From positions 1 through 64,000 of the forward strand of contig NZ_BMMS01000028.1 in NCBI RefSeq assembly GCF_014646055.1: DNA of 64,000 bases, in the 5' to 3' direction. The notes under the pieces were generated by a model. The model was given only the letters and a program-made list of their open reading frames with translations. It ran no database searches and was not told the origin of the DNA. Origin of the DNA: Wenjunlia tyrosinilytica. GTDB lineage: Bacteria > Actinomycetota > Actinomycetes > Streptomycetales > Streptomycetaceae. A program made the position numbers and the translations under genes. Below are positions 35,785 through 44,330 of the stretch, in pieces (positions within the stretch are counted from its first letter, which is position 1; the number at the start of each line of letters is the position of its first letter).

Positions 35785-36612
35785 CCGCGCCGCCGGTCCC
35801 GCCTGCGGGTGCGCCCCGGCGCCGCGGGCCCGACCGGCGCCCTGAGCGAGGGCGGGGACGAGCAGGCGCGCCTCCGGATAGGCGAGAGCGACCGCCGGAA
35901 GCTGCGCGGGGCGGCCGCTGAGGACAACGGTCAGCGAGCCCGAGCCCTCCCCCGCCCCGGCGCCGATCCGGCGCAGGGCCTGCCCGGCCACCGCGTCGGC
36001 GGAGCCGTGGAGGCGCACCTCGGGCCCGCCCGGGCGGCGCACGGCGGCCGCGATCCGCTCCTCCAGCAGCTCGTAGTGGGTGCAGCCCAGCACCACCGCG
36101 CGTACGTCGTCGGGTGTGCGGGAGGCGGCAACGGCCACGGCCTCGTCGATGGCGGCCTCGTCCGCGCGCTCCACCGCGTCGGCGAGCCCCGGGCAGGCCA
36201 CCTCGGTGACCTCGACGCCCGCCGCGAAGTCCCTGATGAGCCCCTGCTGGTAGGAACTGCCGGTGGTGGCCGGGGTGGCCCAGATCGCGACCGGGCCGCC
36301 GCCGAGGGCGGCCGGCTTGATCGCCGGAACGGTGCCGACGACCGGCACATCCGGCTCCAGCTCCGCACGCAGCGCGTCCAGCGCGTGCACCGAGGCGGTG
36401 TTGCAGGCGATGATCACCGCGTCGGGCCGGTGCTCCGCGGCCGCCCGGGCGCAGGCGAGCGCGTGGGCGGTCACATCGTGCGGGGTGCGGGGACCCCACG
36501 GCATGCCGTCGGGGTCGGCGGAGATGACGAGATCGGCGTCGGGGCGCAGACGCCGCGTCGCCGCAGCGGCCGCCAGCAGACCCAGGCCTGAGTCAACGAG
36601 CGCGATTTTCAC
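35716..36612 (-). CDS. Aspartate/glutamate racemase-family protein (glutamate racemase-like)
   Basis: This 298-residue protein has both catalytic-cysteine motifs of glutamate racemase, IACNTASVHALDALR and LGCTHYELLEERI, and the N-terminal DSGLGLLAAAA. It would convert L- to D-glutamate for peptidoglycan or another polymer. The N-terminal motif and active-site loops are slightly divergent from housekeeping MurI, and the C-terminus has a low-complexity tail, so a secondary racemase is likely. The tail overlaps the convergent GT2 gene by 69 bases. Confidence 0.82.
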   Translation of the reverse strand: MKIALVDSGLGLLAAAAATRRLRPDADLVISADPDGMPWGPRTPHDVTAHALACARAAAEHRPDAVIIACNTASVHALDALRAELEPDVPVVGTVPAIKPAALGGGPVAIWATPATTGSSYQQGLIRDFAAGVEVTEVACPGLADAVERADEAAIDEAVAVAASRTPDDVRAVVLGCTHYELLEERIAAAVRRPGGPEVRLHGSADAVAGQALRRIGAGAGEGSGSLTVVLSGRPAQLPAVALAYPEARLLVPALAQGAGRARGAGAHPQAGPAARSDRSEPARVPADPGARIAQGQQ

Positions 36613-36724
36613 GGCGCAACCCTAGTCGATGCCTTCCGCGCGGGCGCCGCCCCTCCCGGTGACCGTCGGGTGCCGGGTGCGCGAATCCAGCCGGAGCCGG
36701 TCGGTTTGCGGCAGACTGCGGCGG

Positions 36725-37900
36725 GTGACCTTGCTGCTGCCGATCGCCGTGGTGTCGTTGCTGGCCTGGGTGTGGCTCACGCTGTTCCAGGGGTTCTTCT
36801 GGCGCACGGACGTGCGCCTGCCGGAGCGGACCGCCCCGCGCCGGTGGCCGTCCGTGGCCGTGGTGGTACCCGCTCGGGACGAGGCCGAGGTGCTGCCCGC
36901 GAGCCTGCCCTCCCTGCTCGCCCAGCGGTACCCGGGGTCGGCCAGGGTCATCCTCGTGGACGACAACAGCGGCGACGGCACCGCTCAGGTCGCGGCCGAG
37001 CTGTCGCGGCTGCACGGCGGGCTGCCGCTGACGGTGGCCTCCCCCGGCGAGCCCGAGCCCGGCTGGACGGGGAAGCTGTGGGCGGTCCGGCACGGCGTCG
37101 CGCTCGCCGACGAGGAGTTCGTGCTGCTCACGGACGCGGACATCGCCCATGGACCGGACTCGCTGGCCCAACTGGTCGCCGCCGCCGACGCCTCCGGCCG
37201 CGACCTCGTCTCGCAGATGGCGCGGCTGCGGGTCGAGACCGGCTGGGAGCGGCTGATCGTCCCGGCGTTCGTCTACTTCTTCGGCCAGCTCTACCCCTTC
37301 CGCCGGGTCAACCGGCCCGGCGGGCGGACAGCGGCCTCGGCGGGCGGCTGTGTGCTGGTGCGGCGGGACGCCCTGGAGCGGGCGGGCGCCCCCGAGTCCA
37401 TCAGGCAGGCGGTGATCGACGATGTCGCCCTCGCACACGCCGTCAAGCGCAGCGGCGGCCGCATCTGGCTGGGCCTCGCCGACCGGGTGGACAGCGTCCG
37501 CCCGTACCCCCGGCTGTCCCAGCTGTGGCGGATGGTCTCGCGCAGTGCCTACGCGCAGCTGAGGCACAATCCGGCTGTGCTCGCCGGGTCGGTGCTGGGC
37601 CTGGCGCTCGTCTACCTGGTGCCGCCGTTCGCGACCGCGGTGGGCGCGGCGACCGGTGACCCGCCCGTGCTGGGGGCGGGCGCGGCGGCCTGGGCGCTGA
37701 TGACCGGGACGTACCTGCCGATGCTGCGCTACTACCGGCAGCCGCTGTGGACGGCGCCGCTGCTGCCGTTCACCGCCGCGCTCTACCTGCTGATGACGGT
37801 GGACTCCGCGGTGCAGCACCACCGGGGGCGCGGCGCGGCCTGGAAGGGCCGCACCTACCCGGCGCCGCGCGAGGAGCGGCCCTCTCACGGCACGACGTGA
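36725..37900 (+). CDS. HpnB-like family 2 glycosyltransferase
   Basis: This 391-residue membrane glycosyltransferase resembles the hopene-associated HpnB type. It has an N-terminal membrane helix (about 3-22), VAVVVPARDEAEVLP, ILVDDNSGDGTAQVA, the DxD motif LLTDADIAHGPDS, and a Q-x-x-R-W-type SQLWRMVSRSAYAQLRHN region, followed by two or three C-terminal helices. No hopanoid genes are nearby, so the acceptor lipid is open. GTG 36725 places the start just before the first helix; the longer frame adds an Arg/Ser-rich, non-homologous head. It overlaps the next gene's end by 16 bases. Confidence 0.85.
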   Translation: MTLLLPIAVVSLLAWVWLTLFQGFFWRTDVRLPERTAPRRWPSVAVVVPARDEAEVLPASLPSLLAQRYPGSARVILVDDNSGDGTAQVAAELSRLHGGLPLTVASPGEPEPGWTGKLWAVRHGVALADEEFVLLTDADIAHGPDSLAQLVAAADASGRDLVSQMARLRVETGWERLIVPAFVYFFGQLYPFRRVNRPGGRTAASAGGCVLVRRDALERAGAPESIRQAVIDDVALAHAVKRSGGRIWLGLADRVDSVRPYPRLSQLWRMVSRSAYAQLRHNPAVLAGSVLGLALVYLVPPFATAVGAATGDPPVLGAGAAAWALMTGTYLPMLRYYRQPLWTAPLLPFTAALYLLMTVDSAVQHHRGRGAAWKGRTYPAPREERPSHGTT

Positions 37901-38610
37901 AGCCCCAGGGCGGCGCAGATCCGCTCGGCCTGGGCGGGGCTGATGACGGCGCCCCGGAGGACCTCCACGGCCGGGGCGCCGAGCTCTCCGAGATCGGCGC
38001 CCCGCACATCGGCCCCGGCGAACCGGACATCGCGCAGCTGTGCCTCCCGCAGCTTGCAGTCCTCGAAGACCGCGTCCCGCAGATCGGCGCCCCGCAGATC
38101 CGCCTCGGTGAGGTCGACCCCGGTCAGCCGGACACCGCGCAGGCTCACATCCCGCAGCTCGGCGAGCTGCATGGCGCAGCGCTCGAGGGTGAGGGTGACG
38201 GCGAGCCCGCGGATCCCGCTGAGCCGGACACCGGTCATCCGGCAGCCGGTGAAGCGGGCGTCGTCGAGCATCGCCTCGCCGAACTCGGCGCCCGCCAGAT
38301 CCACCGCGTCGAAGACGGCGTCGGCGAGATCGGCGCCGCGGAAGTCGGCCGCGGCGGCACTGCCCCCGGTGAACCTCGCGCCGTCCAGCCGGGCCCCGCG
38401 GAAGTGGGCGCCCGTGGCGGCGCACTCCTCGAAGACGGCCTCGGCGAGATCGGCCTCGCGAAGATCGGCCCGGGTGAAGTCGCATCGGCGGAACACCCTG
38501 GGGCCGGGGCCCTCGGCGAGCGCGTCGCTCAGATCGAGGCCCGAGAAGTCGGCGCTCTCGGCCTCCGCCTCGGCGGCGAGCTGTTCGAGGGGGTCGTGCG
38601 CAGCGGTCAT
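37885..38610 (-). CDS. Pentapeptide-repeat protein
   Basis: This 241-residue protein consists of A(D/N)Lxx-type pentapeptide repeats through residues about 20-225 (for example DLTEADLRGADLRDAVFEDC), which fold as a right-handed quadrilateral beta-helix. Members can mimic DNA and protect gyrase, but most are of unknown function. Residues 1-18 form a short acidic head. ATG 38610 has no obvious Shine-Dalgarno; an upstream extension is not repeat-like. Confidence 0.88.
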   Translation of the reverse strand: MTAAHDPLEQLAAEAEAESADFSGLDLSDALAEGPGPRVFRRCDFTRADLREADLAEAVFEECAATGAHFRGARLDGARFTGGSAAAADFRGADLADAVFDAVDLAGAEFGEAMLDDARFTGCRMTGVRLSGIRGLAVTLTLERCAMQLAELRDVSLRGVRLTGVDLTEADLRGADLRDAVFEDCKLREAQLRDVRFAGADVRGADLGELGAPAVEVLRGAVISPAQAERICAALGLHVVP

Positions 38611-38723
38611 GAGCGAAGTGTGCCGCGCCCCACTGACAGCGGCGCGCCACGAGCCGGTGCGCACCGCCGCTGCCCGCCCCCGCGGCCGGCCGGGTGCGGG
38701 TTCTCGTCCGGGGCGGCGCCTCC

Positions 38724-40811
38724 TCACACGGCGGCGCACTCCACCAGCAGGACATGGTCGGGATTGAGCAGCGGCATCGCAAGCCCATGGGCCGCCAGTT
38801 GGCGGCCGGTCAGCACGGCCCCCTCCGCGAGCCAGAGCGGCAGCGACTTGGCGGGGCCGTGGCCGTGCGCGCCCGGCGCCAGCCTGCGGACCCGGTAGGA
38901 GCGCTCGGGATCGAGTCCGGCCAGGCGCAGGGGCGCGGGGCCCGTGCAGCGGTCGGCGGCGGTCTGGACGAACGCGAACAGGGCCGCGGAGCGGTCCGCC
39001 GCGACGGCACCGTGGGACAGGCCGTCCAGCCGCACGACGGTGCCGGAGTGCAGCAGGGGCCGCAGCCGCCGGTGGGCGGCGATGGCGCCGGCGATCACCT
39101 CGCGGTCCCCCGGCCCGGCCGCGGTGACGTCCCACTCGATGCCGAGGTGGCCGAAGAGCGCGGTGGCGACACGGAATTCGAGGTCGTGCACCCGTCCGGT
39201 GGTGTGGGCACGGGGCGGCCCGATGTGCGCGCCCATGACCTCGGGCGGGAAGAAGTAGGAGAAGCCGCGCTGGATGGACTGGCGCTCGTGGGCGTCATTG
39301 CAGTCCGAGGTCCAGATCCGCTGGGTGCGCTCCAGGACCGCGAAGTCGGCGCGGGCGCCGCCGGAGGAGCAGCTCTCGATCTCCACCCCCGGATGCCGGG
39401 CGCGCAGGGCGTCGACGAGGGCGTAGTACGCGAGGGTCTGCGCGCGCACTCCCGCCGTGCCGTCCGCGCCGCTCGCCTGTACGAGGTCGCGGTTCATGTC
39501 CCACTTGAGGTAGGCGATGTCGTACTCGCTCAGCAGCGCGTCGAGCCGCTCCAGGATGTGGGCGAAGGCCTCGGGGCGGCCGAGGTCGAGGACGAGCTGG
39601 CGGCGGAAGGTCAGCGGGTCGTATCCGGCCGTGGTCAGCGCCCAGTCGGGGTGGGCACGCAGCAGGTCGGAGTCGGGGTTGACCATCTCCGGCTCGACCC
39701 ACAGGCCGAACTCCATGCCGAGTGAGCGCACATGGTCGATCAGCGGTGTGAGGCCGTCGGGGTACATCACCGGGTCGACGTACCAGTCGCCGAGGCCCGC
39801 GCTGTCGTCGCGCCGGCCGAGGAACCACCCGTCGTCCAGCACGAACCGCTCCACGCCCAGTTCGGCCGCCGAATCGGCCAGGCTCCGCAGCCGGTCGAGG
39901 TCGTGGTCGAAGTAGACCGCCTCCCAGGTGTTGATGAGCACGGGGCGCGGCGATGCGGGGTGTGCGGGCCGTGAGCGCAGGAAGGTGTGGAAGGCCGCGC
40001 TCATGGAGCCGAGTCCGTCTCCCGAGTAGGCCGCGTACAGCCCCGGCGTCTCGTACGACTCGCCGGGAGCGAGCGTCACCTCGCCGGGCATCAGGAGCTC
40101 ACCGGCCTGGAGGAAGACCTGCCCGGTGGCCAGGCGTTCGACCCGGAACTGGTGGTTGCCGCTCCATCCCAGGTGCGCGCCCCAGACCTCGCCGTGCCGC
40201 TCGCCGAATCCGGGCGTGCCCACGACGAGGCCCGGCGGGTTGTCGTGGGAGGTGCGGCCCCGCCGGTTCTCCTGCACCAGGGCGCCGACGCCGACGGGAG
40301 TGCGCTGCTCCTGCCACTCCCGGCACCAGCGCCCGGTGAAGTGCAGCACCTCGTCGGCGTGCGCGGGCAGCGGGAGCGTGGCGACGAGCCCGTCCAGCAG
40401 GTACGGCGTGTCGCCGGTGTTGGTCAGCCGAAGCGAGACACGCAGTACATCGCCCGACAGCACGGCGGTCACCTCCAGTCGGAGCCCCGCGACCGGGTCC
40501 TGCGAGCGGATGGTCAGCGCGTCGCCGTCCGCGCTGTGCTCGACGTGGTGGAAGCGGGGTGACCAGGCGGTGCCGTCGGGCCGTCTGCCGGTGACGGCGG
40601 GACGGGAGGGGAAGCCGGAGCCCTCCTCGGGGGCGAGGGTGAGCGGGACGGGGTCGTCCAGCCCGGCCTCGGGCACCGCCGGGGTGACGGCGGTGCGCAG
40701 CCCCGGCAGGTCCTCGGCCTCCAGCGGTGCGCCCCAGTGCAGGACCGTGCCCGTGGCGGGGTCGATGACGGCGCTGCCGCGCGGGCCGCGCAGGTGGATC
40801 GTTTCGGTCAC
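38724..40811 (-). CDS. Alpha-galactosidase (GH36)
   Basis: This 695-residue glycoside hydrolase releases terminal alpha-galactose from raffinose-type or galactomannan-derived oligosaccharides. It has an N-terminal beta-sandwich and a catalytic barrel with LDDGWFLGRRDD (325-336), nucleophile Asp438 in LKWDMN, SCSSGGARADF (480-490) and the acid/base Asp503 in WTSDCND. No signal peptide is present, so it works on imported sugars. It follows the two permease genes and ends a four-gene uptake operon. Confidence 0.93.
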   Translation of the reverse strand: MTETIHLRGPRGSAVIDPATGTVLHWGAPLEAEDLPGLRTAVTPAVPEAGLDDPVPLTLAPEEGSGFPSRPAVTGRRPDGTAWSPRFHHVEHSADGDALTIRSQDPVAGLRLEVTAVLSGDVLRVSLRLTNTGDTPYLLDGLVATLPLPAHADEVLHFTGRWCREWQEQRTPVGVGALVQENRRGRTSHDNPPGLVVGTPGFGERHGEVWGAHLGWSGNHQFRVERLATGQVFLQAGELLMPGEVTLAPGESYETPGLYAAYSGDGLGSMSAAFHTFLRSRPAHPASPRPVLINTWEAVYFDHDLDRLRSLADSAAELGVERFVLDDGWFLGRRDDSAGLGDWYVDPVMYPDGLTPLIDHVRSLGMEFGLWVEPEMVNPDSDLLRAHPDWALTTAGYDPLTFRRQLVLDLGRPEAFAHILERLDALLSEYDIAYLKWDMNRDLVQASGADGTAGVRAQTLAYYALVDALRARHPGVEIESCSSGGARADFAVLERTQRIWTSDCNDAHERQSIQRGFSYFFPPEVMGAHIGPPRAHTTGRVHDLEFRVATALFGHLGIEWDVTAAGPGDREVIAGAIAAHRRLRPLLHSGTVVRLDGLSHGAVAADRSAALFAFVQTAADRCTGPAPLRLAGLDPERSYRVRRLAPGAHGHGPAKSLPLWLAEGAVLTGRQLAAHGLAMPLLNPDHVLLVECAAV

Positions 40812-40849
40812 GTCGTGGTCCCTGTGTCGGGGATGTGGGCCGGCTGCCC

Positions 40850-41779
40850 CTAGCCCTTGCTGGCGCCGAGGGTGAGGCCGCCGATGAACTGGCGTTGGAG
40901 GGCGAAGTACACGACCAGCGTGGGGATGGCGGCGAGCAGGGAGGCCGCCGCGATGAGGTTGTTGTTGGTGAAGTACACGCCCTGCAGATTGCCCAGCGCC
41001 GAGGTGATGGGCCGCTTGTCACCGGTCTGCATGAGCACCAGCGCCCACAGGAAGTCGTTGTAGACCCAGGTGAACTCAAGCGTCGCCAGCGCCGCGAGCG
41101 GGGGCCGGCACAGCGGCAGGATGACCTGCCAGTACTGCCGAAACACGCTCGCCCCGTCGACGATGGCCGCCTCGGTGAGCTCGTGGGGGATCGTCTTCAT
41201 GTAGTTGGACAGCACAAAGGTGCAAAAACCCATCTGGAAGGCGACATGGATGGCGATGATGCCCCAGTAGGAGTCGTAGACGACCAGGGAGTCGCTCATC
41301 GACTCGGGCAGCGGGATCTCGTTGTACATGCGGTACAGGGGGGTGAGCATCGCCTGCGGGGGCAGCAGATTGCCCGCCGTGAACAGGATCAGCAGGGCGA
41401 TGTTGCCCCGCCACGAGTAGCGGGAGACCGCGTACGCCACGAACGAGGAAAGGAAGAGCACCAACAGCAGCGTCGGCAGGGTCACCAGGAGCGTATTGCC
41501 GTAGTAGTGCATCAGCTCCGCCTGGTTCCAGGCGTCGGCGTAGTTCTCGAAGCCGAGCTTGCGCGGCAGGGAGAAGTAGCCGTGCTCCGCCGTGTCCGAG
41601 TAGGGGCGCAGCGAGGTGTAGACCGTCCACAGCAGCGGCGCCAGGAAGGACAGCGCGGTGAAGGCCAGGAAGATGTGCAGGGCGATCCTGGCGGGGCGGT
41701 TGCCGCGGCGGGGCCGCTCGGGGGGTGTCGGGGGAGCCGTGGTCGGCACCGTGCCGCTCGGTGTGGCGGTCATGGTCAT
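40850..41779 (-). CDS. Sugar ABC transporter permease (MalG-type)
   Basis: This 309-residue permease has six membrane segments and the ABC contact loop EAAIVDGASVFRQYWQVILPL, placing it with MalG/CUT1 permeases. It pairs with the upstream-encoded MalF-type permease (4-base ATGA overlap) to import alpha-galactosides. No ATPase is encoded nearby; Streptomyces CUT1 systems usually share the ATPase MsiK. Confidence 0.92.
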   Translation of the reverse strand: MTMTATPSGTVPTTAPPTPPERPRRGNRPARIALHIFLAFTALSFLAPLLWTVYTSLRPYSDTAEHGYFSLPRKLGFENYADAWNQAELMHYYGNTLLVTLPTLLLVLFLSSFVAYAVSRYSWRGNIALLILFTAGNLLPPQAMLTPLYRMYNEIPLPESMSDSLVVYDSYWGIIAIHVAFQMGFCTFVLSNYMKTIPHELTEAAIVDGASVFRQYWQVILPLCRPPLAALATLEFTWVYNDFLWALVLMQTGDKRPITSALGNLQGVYFTNNNLIAAASLLAAIPTLVVYFALQRQFIGGLTLGASKG

Positions 41780-42717
41780 CGCTGCTCCCGGAAGATGGAC
41801 CGGACGTAGGGGATGATGAAGCTGAGCGAGATCGCCAGCAGGATCACGGCGAGCGCGGAGCCGTAGCCGATGCGGCTGGCCTCACCGACGATGTTGTTGG
41901 TGACGAGGACGGACAGCAGCTCGAGCCCGTTGGTCCCCTTGTTGATCACATAGACGATGTCGAAGGCGCGCAGCGAGTCGATGACGCTGACGACGAGGAC
42001 AACGACGTTGACCGGTCTCAGTGCCGGGAAGACGACATGCCAGAACGCCTGGCGGGAGCTGGCGCCGTCGATGGCGGCCGCCTCGCGCAGGCTGGGGTCG
42101 ACGCTCTTGAGTCCGGCCAGGTAGAGGATCATGATGTAGCCGACATGGCGCCAGCTCGCGGCCACCAGCACCGCCCACAGGTTGAGGCTGGGGTCGCCGA
42201 GCCAGTCGATGAGGTCGCCCTGGCCGGTGCGGCCGAGGATGTTGTTGATCAGGCCCTGTTCCGGCGAGTACACGAGCTGCCAGATGAAGCCGACGATGGC
42301 GAGGGAGAGCATCACCGGCAGGTAGATGGCGCTCTGGTAGAGGCGGCTGCCCTTGATGTTCTTGTCGAGCTGGACGGCGAGGAAGAGGCCGAAGGTCGTG
42401 GGGACCAGCAGGAAGAACACCAGCCAGATCACGTTGTGCTGGAGAGCCGGCCAGAACGGCGGGTAGTTGGTGAAGATCTGCCGGTAGTTGTCGAACCCCG
42501 CCCATTCGATGGTGTCGAACCCGCCGATGCCGTCCCAGCGGGTGAAGGAGAGCAGGACCGAGCCGAACGCGGGAAGCCAGACGAGGCCGATGTGGACGAG
42601 GGCGGGTATGCCGACCATGAGGCCGAGGACGGCGCGGTCGCGGGAGCTGAGGCGGCGGGTGCGCCGGGGGCGCCCTCGGGGGGCGGAGGGCGACTTCTTG
42701 AGTTCAGTGCTGGCCAT
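41776..42717 (-). CDS. Sugar ABC transporter permease (MalF-type)
   Basis: This 313-residue MalF-like CUT1 permease has six helices and the coupling loop EAAAIDGASSRQAFWHVVFPAL. A basic Arg/Pro head (10-30) precedes the first helix. It lies 96 bases after the binding-protein gene and overlaps the MalG-type gene by 4 bases. Confidence 0.92.
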   Translation of the reverse strand: MASTELKKSPSAPRGRPRRTRRLSSRDRAVLGLMVGIPALVHIGLVWLPAFGSVLLSFTRWDGIGGFDTIEWAGFDNYRQIFTNYPPFWPALQHNVIWLVFFLLVPTTFGLFLAVQLDKNIKGSRLYQSAIYLPVMLSLAIVGFIWQLVYSPEQGLINNILGRTGQGDLIDWLGDPSLNLWAVLVAASWRHVGYIMILYLAGLKSVDPSLREAAAIDGASSRQAFWHVVFPALRPVNVVVLVVSVIDSLRAFDIVYVINKGTNGLELLSVLVTNNIVGEASRIGYGSALAVILLAISLSFIIPYVRSIFREQR

Positions 42718-42813
42718 GAGGGCGGGCTCCTCGGGCGGGGCGGACCGTGGTTCCGCCGGAGCCCGTGCGAGGCGGGCTCCGGCGGAGGTCTGGCGGCGGT
42801 CGACTGGCGGCGG

Positions 42814-44127
42814 TCAGCTGGTGAAGATGCTCTTCTTCTGCTTCTCGATGTTGCCGAGCAGGCCGTCGATGTCCTTGGGGTTGCGGATGAAGGTCTGCAG
42901 GGACGGGATCATCACCGTGGAGGCGAAGTCGGGGCGGGTGTCGCGGTCGAGGAACTGCGAGATGTTCTCGGCCCCCGAGATGAGGTCGGCGCACTTCTTC
43001 TGCAGCGGGTTGTAGCCGGAGGTGTCGGCCGCCTTGCTCGCGGCGACGTTGTTGGGGTCGCTCTTGAGGTACGCCTCCTGGGTGGAGGCCTTGGCGAAGT
43101 ACTCCAGCAGCTTCTTGGCGCCCTCGGGGTTCTTGGGCTTCTTCGAGAGCATGAAGCCGTCGATGGGGGCCTCGACGGCGCCGGTGCCGACCGTGGAGTC
43201 CACCTCGGGGAAGGGGAAGAAGTCGACGTCCTCCGCGTCCTTGCCGGTGAACTGCTGGCTGACGAAGGAACCGATGACGTACATCCCGGACTTCTTCTGG
43301 GCCAGGGACTGCGCGGCCTCCTGCCAGGTGCGCGAGAGCGAACCGGTCTGGTGCAGGGGCAGCAGCTCGCGCCAGGTCTCGAAGACCTTCTTGACCTTGG
43401 GGTCGGTCCAGGACTCCTTGCCCGCCATGAGGCTGACATGGAAGTCGTAGCCGTTGGTGCGCATGTTCAGGTAGTCGAAGGTGCCCATCGCCGGCCAGCC
43501 GTCCTTGTCGGCGAAGGCGATGGGGGTCAGCCCGTCCTTCTTCATCCTGTTGCCGAGCGACTTGAACTCGTCGAGGGTCTTGGGCGCCTGGTAGCCATGG
43601 GCCTCGAAGACGGACTTCCGGTAGAAGACCGCCCACGGGTAGTTGTAGAGCGGGACGAAGTACTGCTTGCCGTCCTTGCCGGTGGACGCCTTCTTCATGG
43701 CGTCGCTGTAGTTGCCGCCGATCTTGGTCCAGACATCGGATATGTCACCGACGAGCCCGCGCTCGGCGAAGAACTGCATCCGGAACCCGGCGAACCAGGT
43801 GAACACGTCCTGCGGCTTGCCCTGGAGATAGTTGTTGATCTGCTCCTGGAAGGAGTTGTGCGCGACCGTGTTGATCTTGACCGAGAGGCCGGACTCCTTC
43901 TCGAAGGAGTCCATGATGCCCTGAAGCGCCTTCTTGGGGACGGCGTCGCTGAAGTTCGAGCCGAGCGAGACCGACTTGGTCGAGGAGCCGCTGTCGGAAC
44001 TGCCGCACGCGGACAGGACCGGGGCGAGGCCCGTCGCGGCGCCCGCCGCGAGGACTCCCTGGAGGAGCCTGCGCCGGGAGATCGCCTGAGTGACGCTCGC
44101 GGACGACGAGTACGTGGTGTGCGGCAT
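42814..44127 (-). CDS. Sugar ABC transporter substrate-binding lipoprotein
   Basis: This 437-residue extracellular binding protein has a Tat-type leader with SRRRLLQG, a hydrophobic core and a lipobox LSAC (lipidated Cys near residue 40). The mature fold is a CUT1 type 1 solute-binding protein (FTWFAGFRMQFFAERG, YFVPLYNYPWAVFYRK). It should capture alpha-galactosides for the permeases. ATG 44127 has GGAGG five bases upstream; the longer frame lacks the signal at its N-terminus. Confidence 0.92.
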   Translation of the reverse strand: MPHTTYSSSASVTQAISRRRLLQGVLAAGAATGLAPVLSACGSSDSGSSTKSVSLGSNFSDAVPKKALQGIMDSFEKESGLSVKINTVAHNSFQEQINNYLQGKPQDVFTWFAGFRMQFFAERGLVGDISDVWTKIGGNYSDAMKKASTGKDGKQYFVPLYNYPWAVFYRKSVFEAHGYQAPKTLDEFKSLGNRMKKDGLTPIAFADKDGWPAMGTFDYLNMRTNGYDFHVSLMAGKESWTDPKVKKVFETWRELLPLHQTGSLSRTWQEAAQSLAQKKSGMYVIGSFVSQQFTGKDAEDVDFFPFPEVDSTVGTGAVEAPIDGFMLSKKPKNPEGAKKLLEYFAKASTQEAYLKSDPNNVAASKAADTSGYNPLQKKCADLISGAENISQFLDRDTRPDFASTVMIPSLQTFIRNPKDIDGLLGNIEKQKKSIFTS

Positions 44128-44168
44128 CCTGGCCTCCACAGAAGGCTTCACAAGAAGCCAACAGGAAT

Positions 44169-44183
44169 GAACATTTGAGAACA
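44169..44183. promoter_or_regulatory. Direct repeat upstream of the alpha-galactoside operon
   Basis: GAACA is repeated at 44169-44173 and 44179-44183, one helical turn apart, in an A/T-rich patch 42-56 bases upstream of the binding-protein start. The position suits an operator or promoter element. No regulator gene is adjacent. Confidence 0.35.
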
Positions 44184-44330
44184 CATAACACCGCCACGAA
44201 ATGTGACTGTCAAGAGTGCGCAACCAGGTTTTTTCTCGACGTGCGCGCAAGATGGCCGAGCGGGCCAACTGGTCCCAGCGCTTCCGCTTCCGGAACGACC
44301 CATTCGCAAGCAATCAAAGTCGAACAGGAG

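Noticed and set aside
36629-36724. Upstream extension of the HpnB-like gene
   Set aside because: Arg/Ser-rich without similarity; the GTG just before the first membrane helix is the better start.
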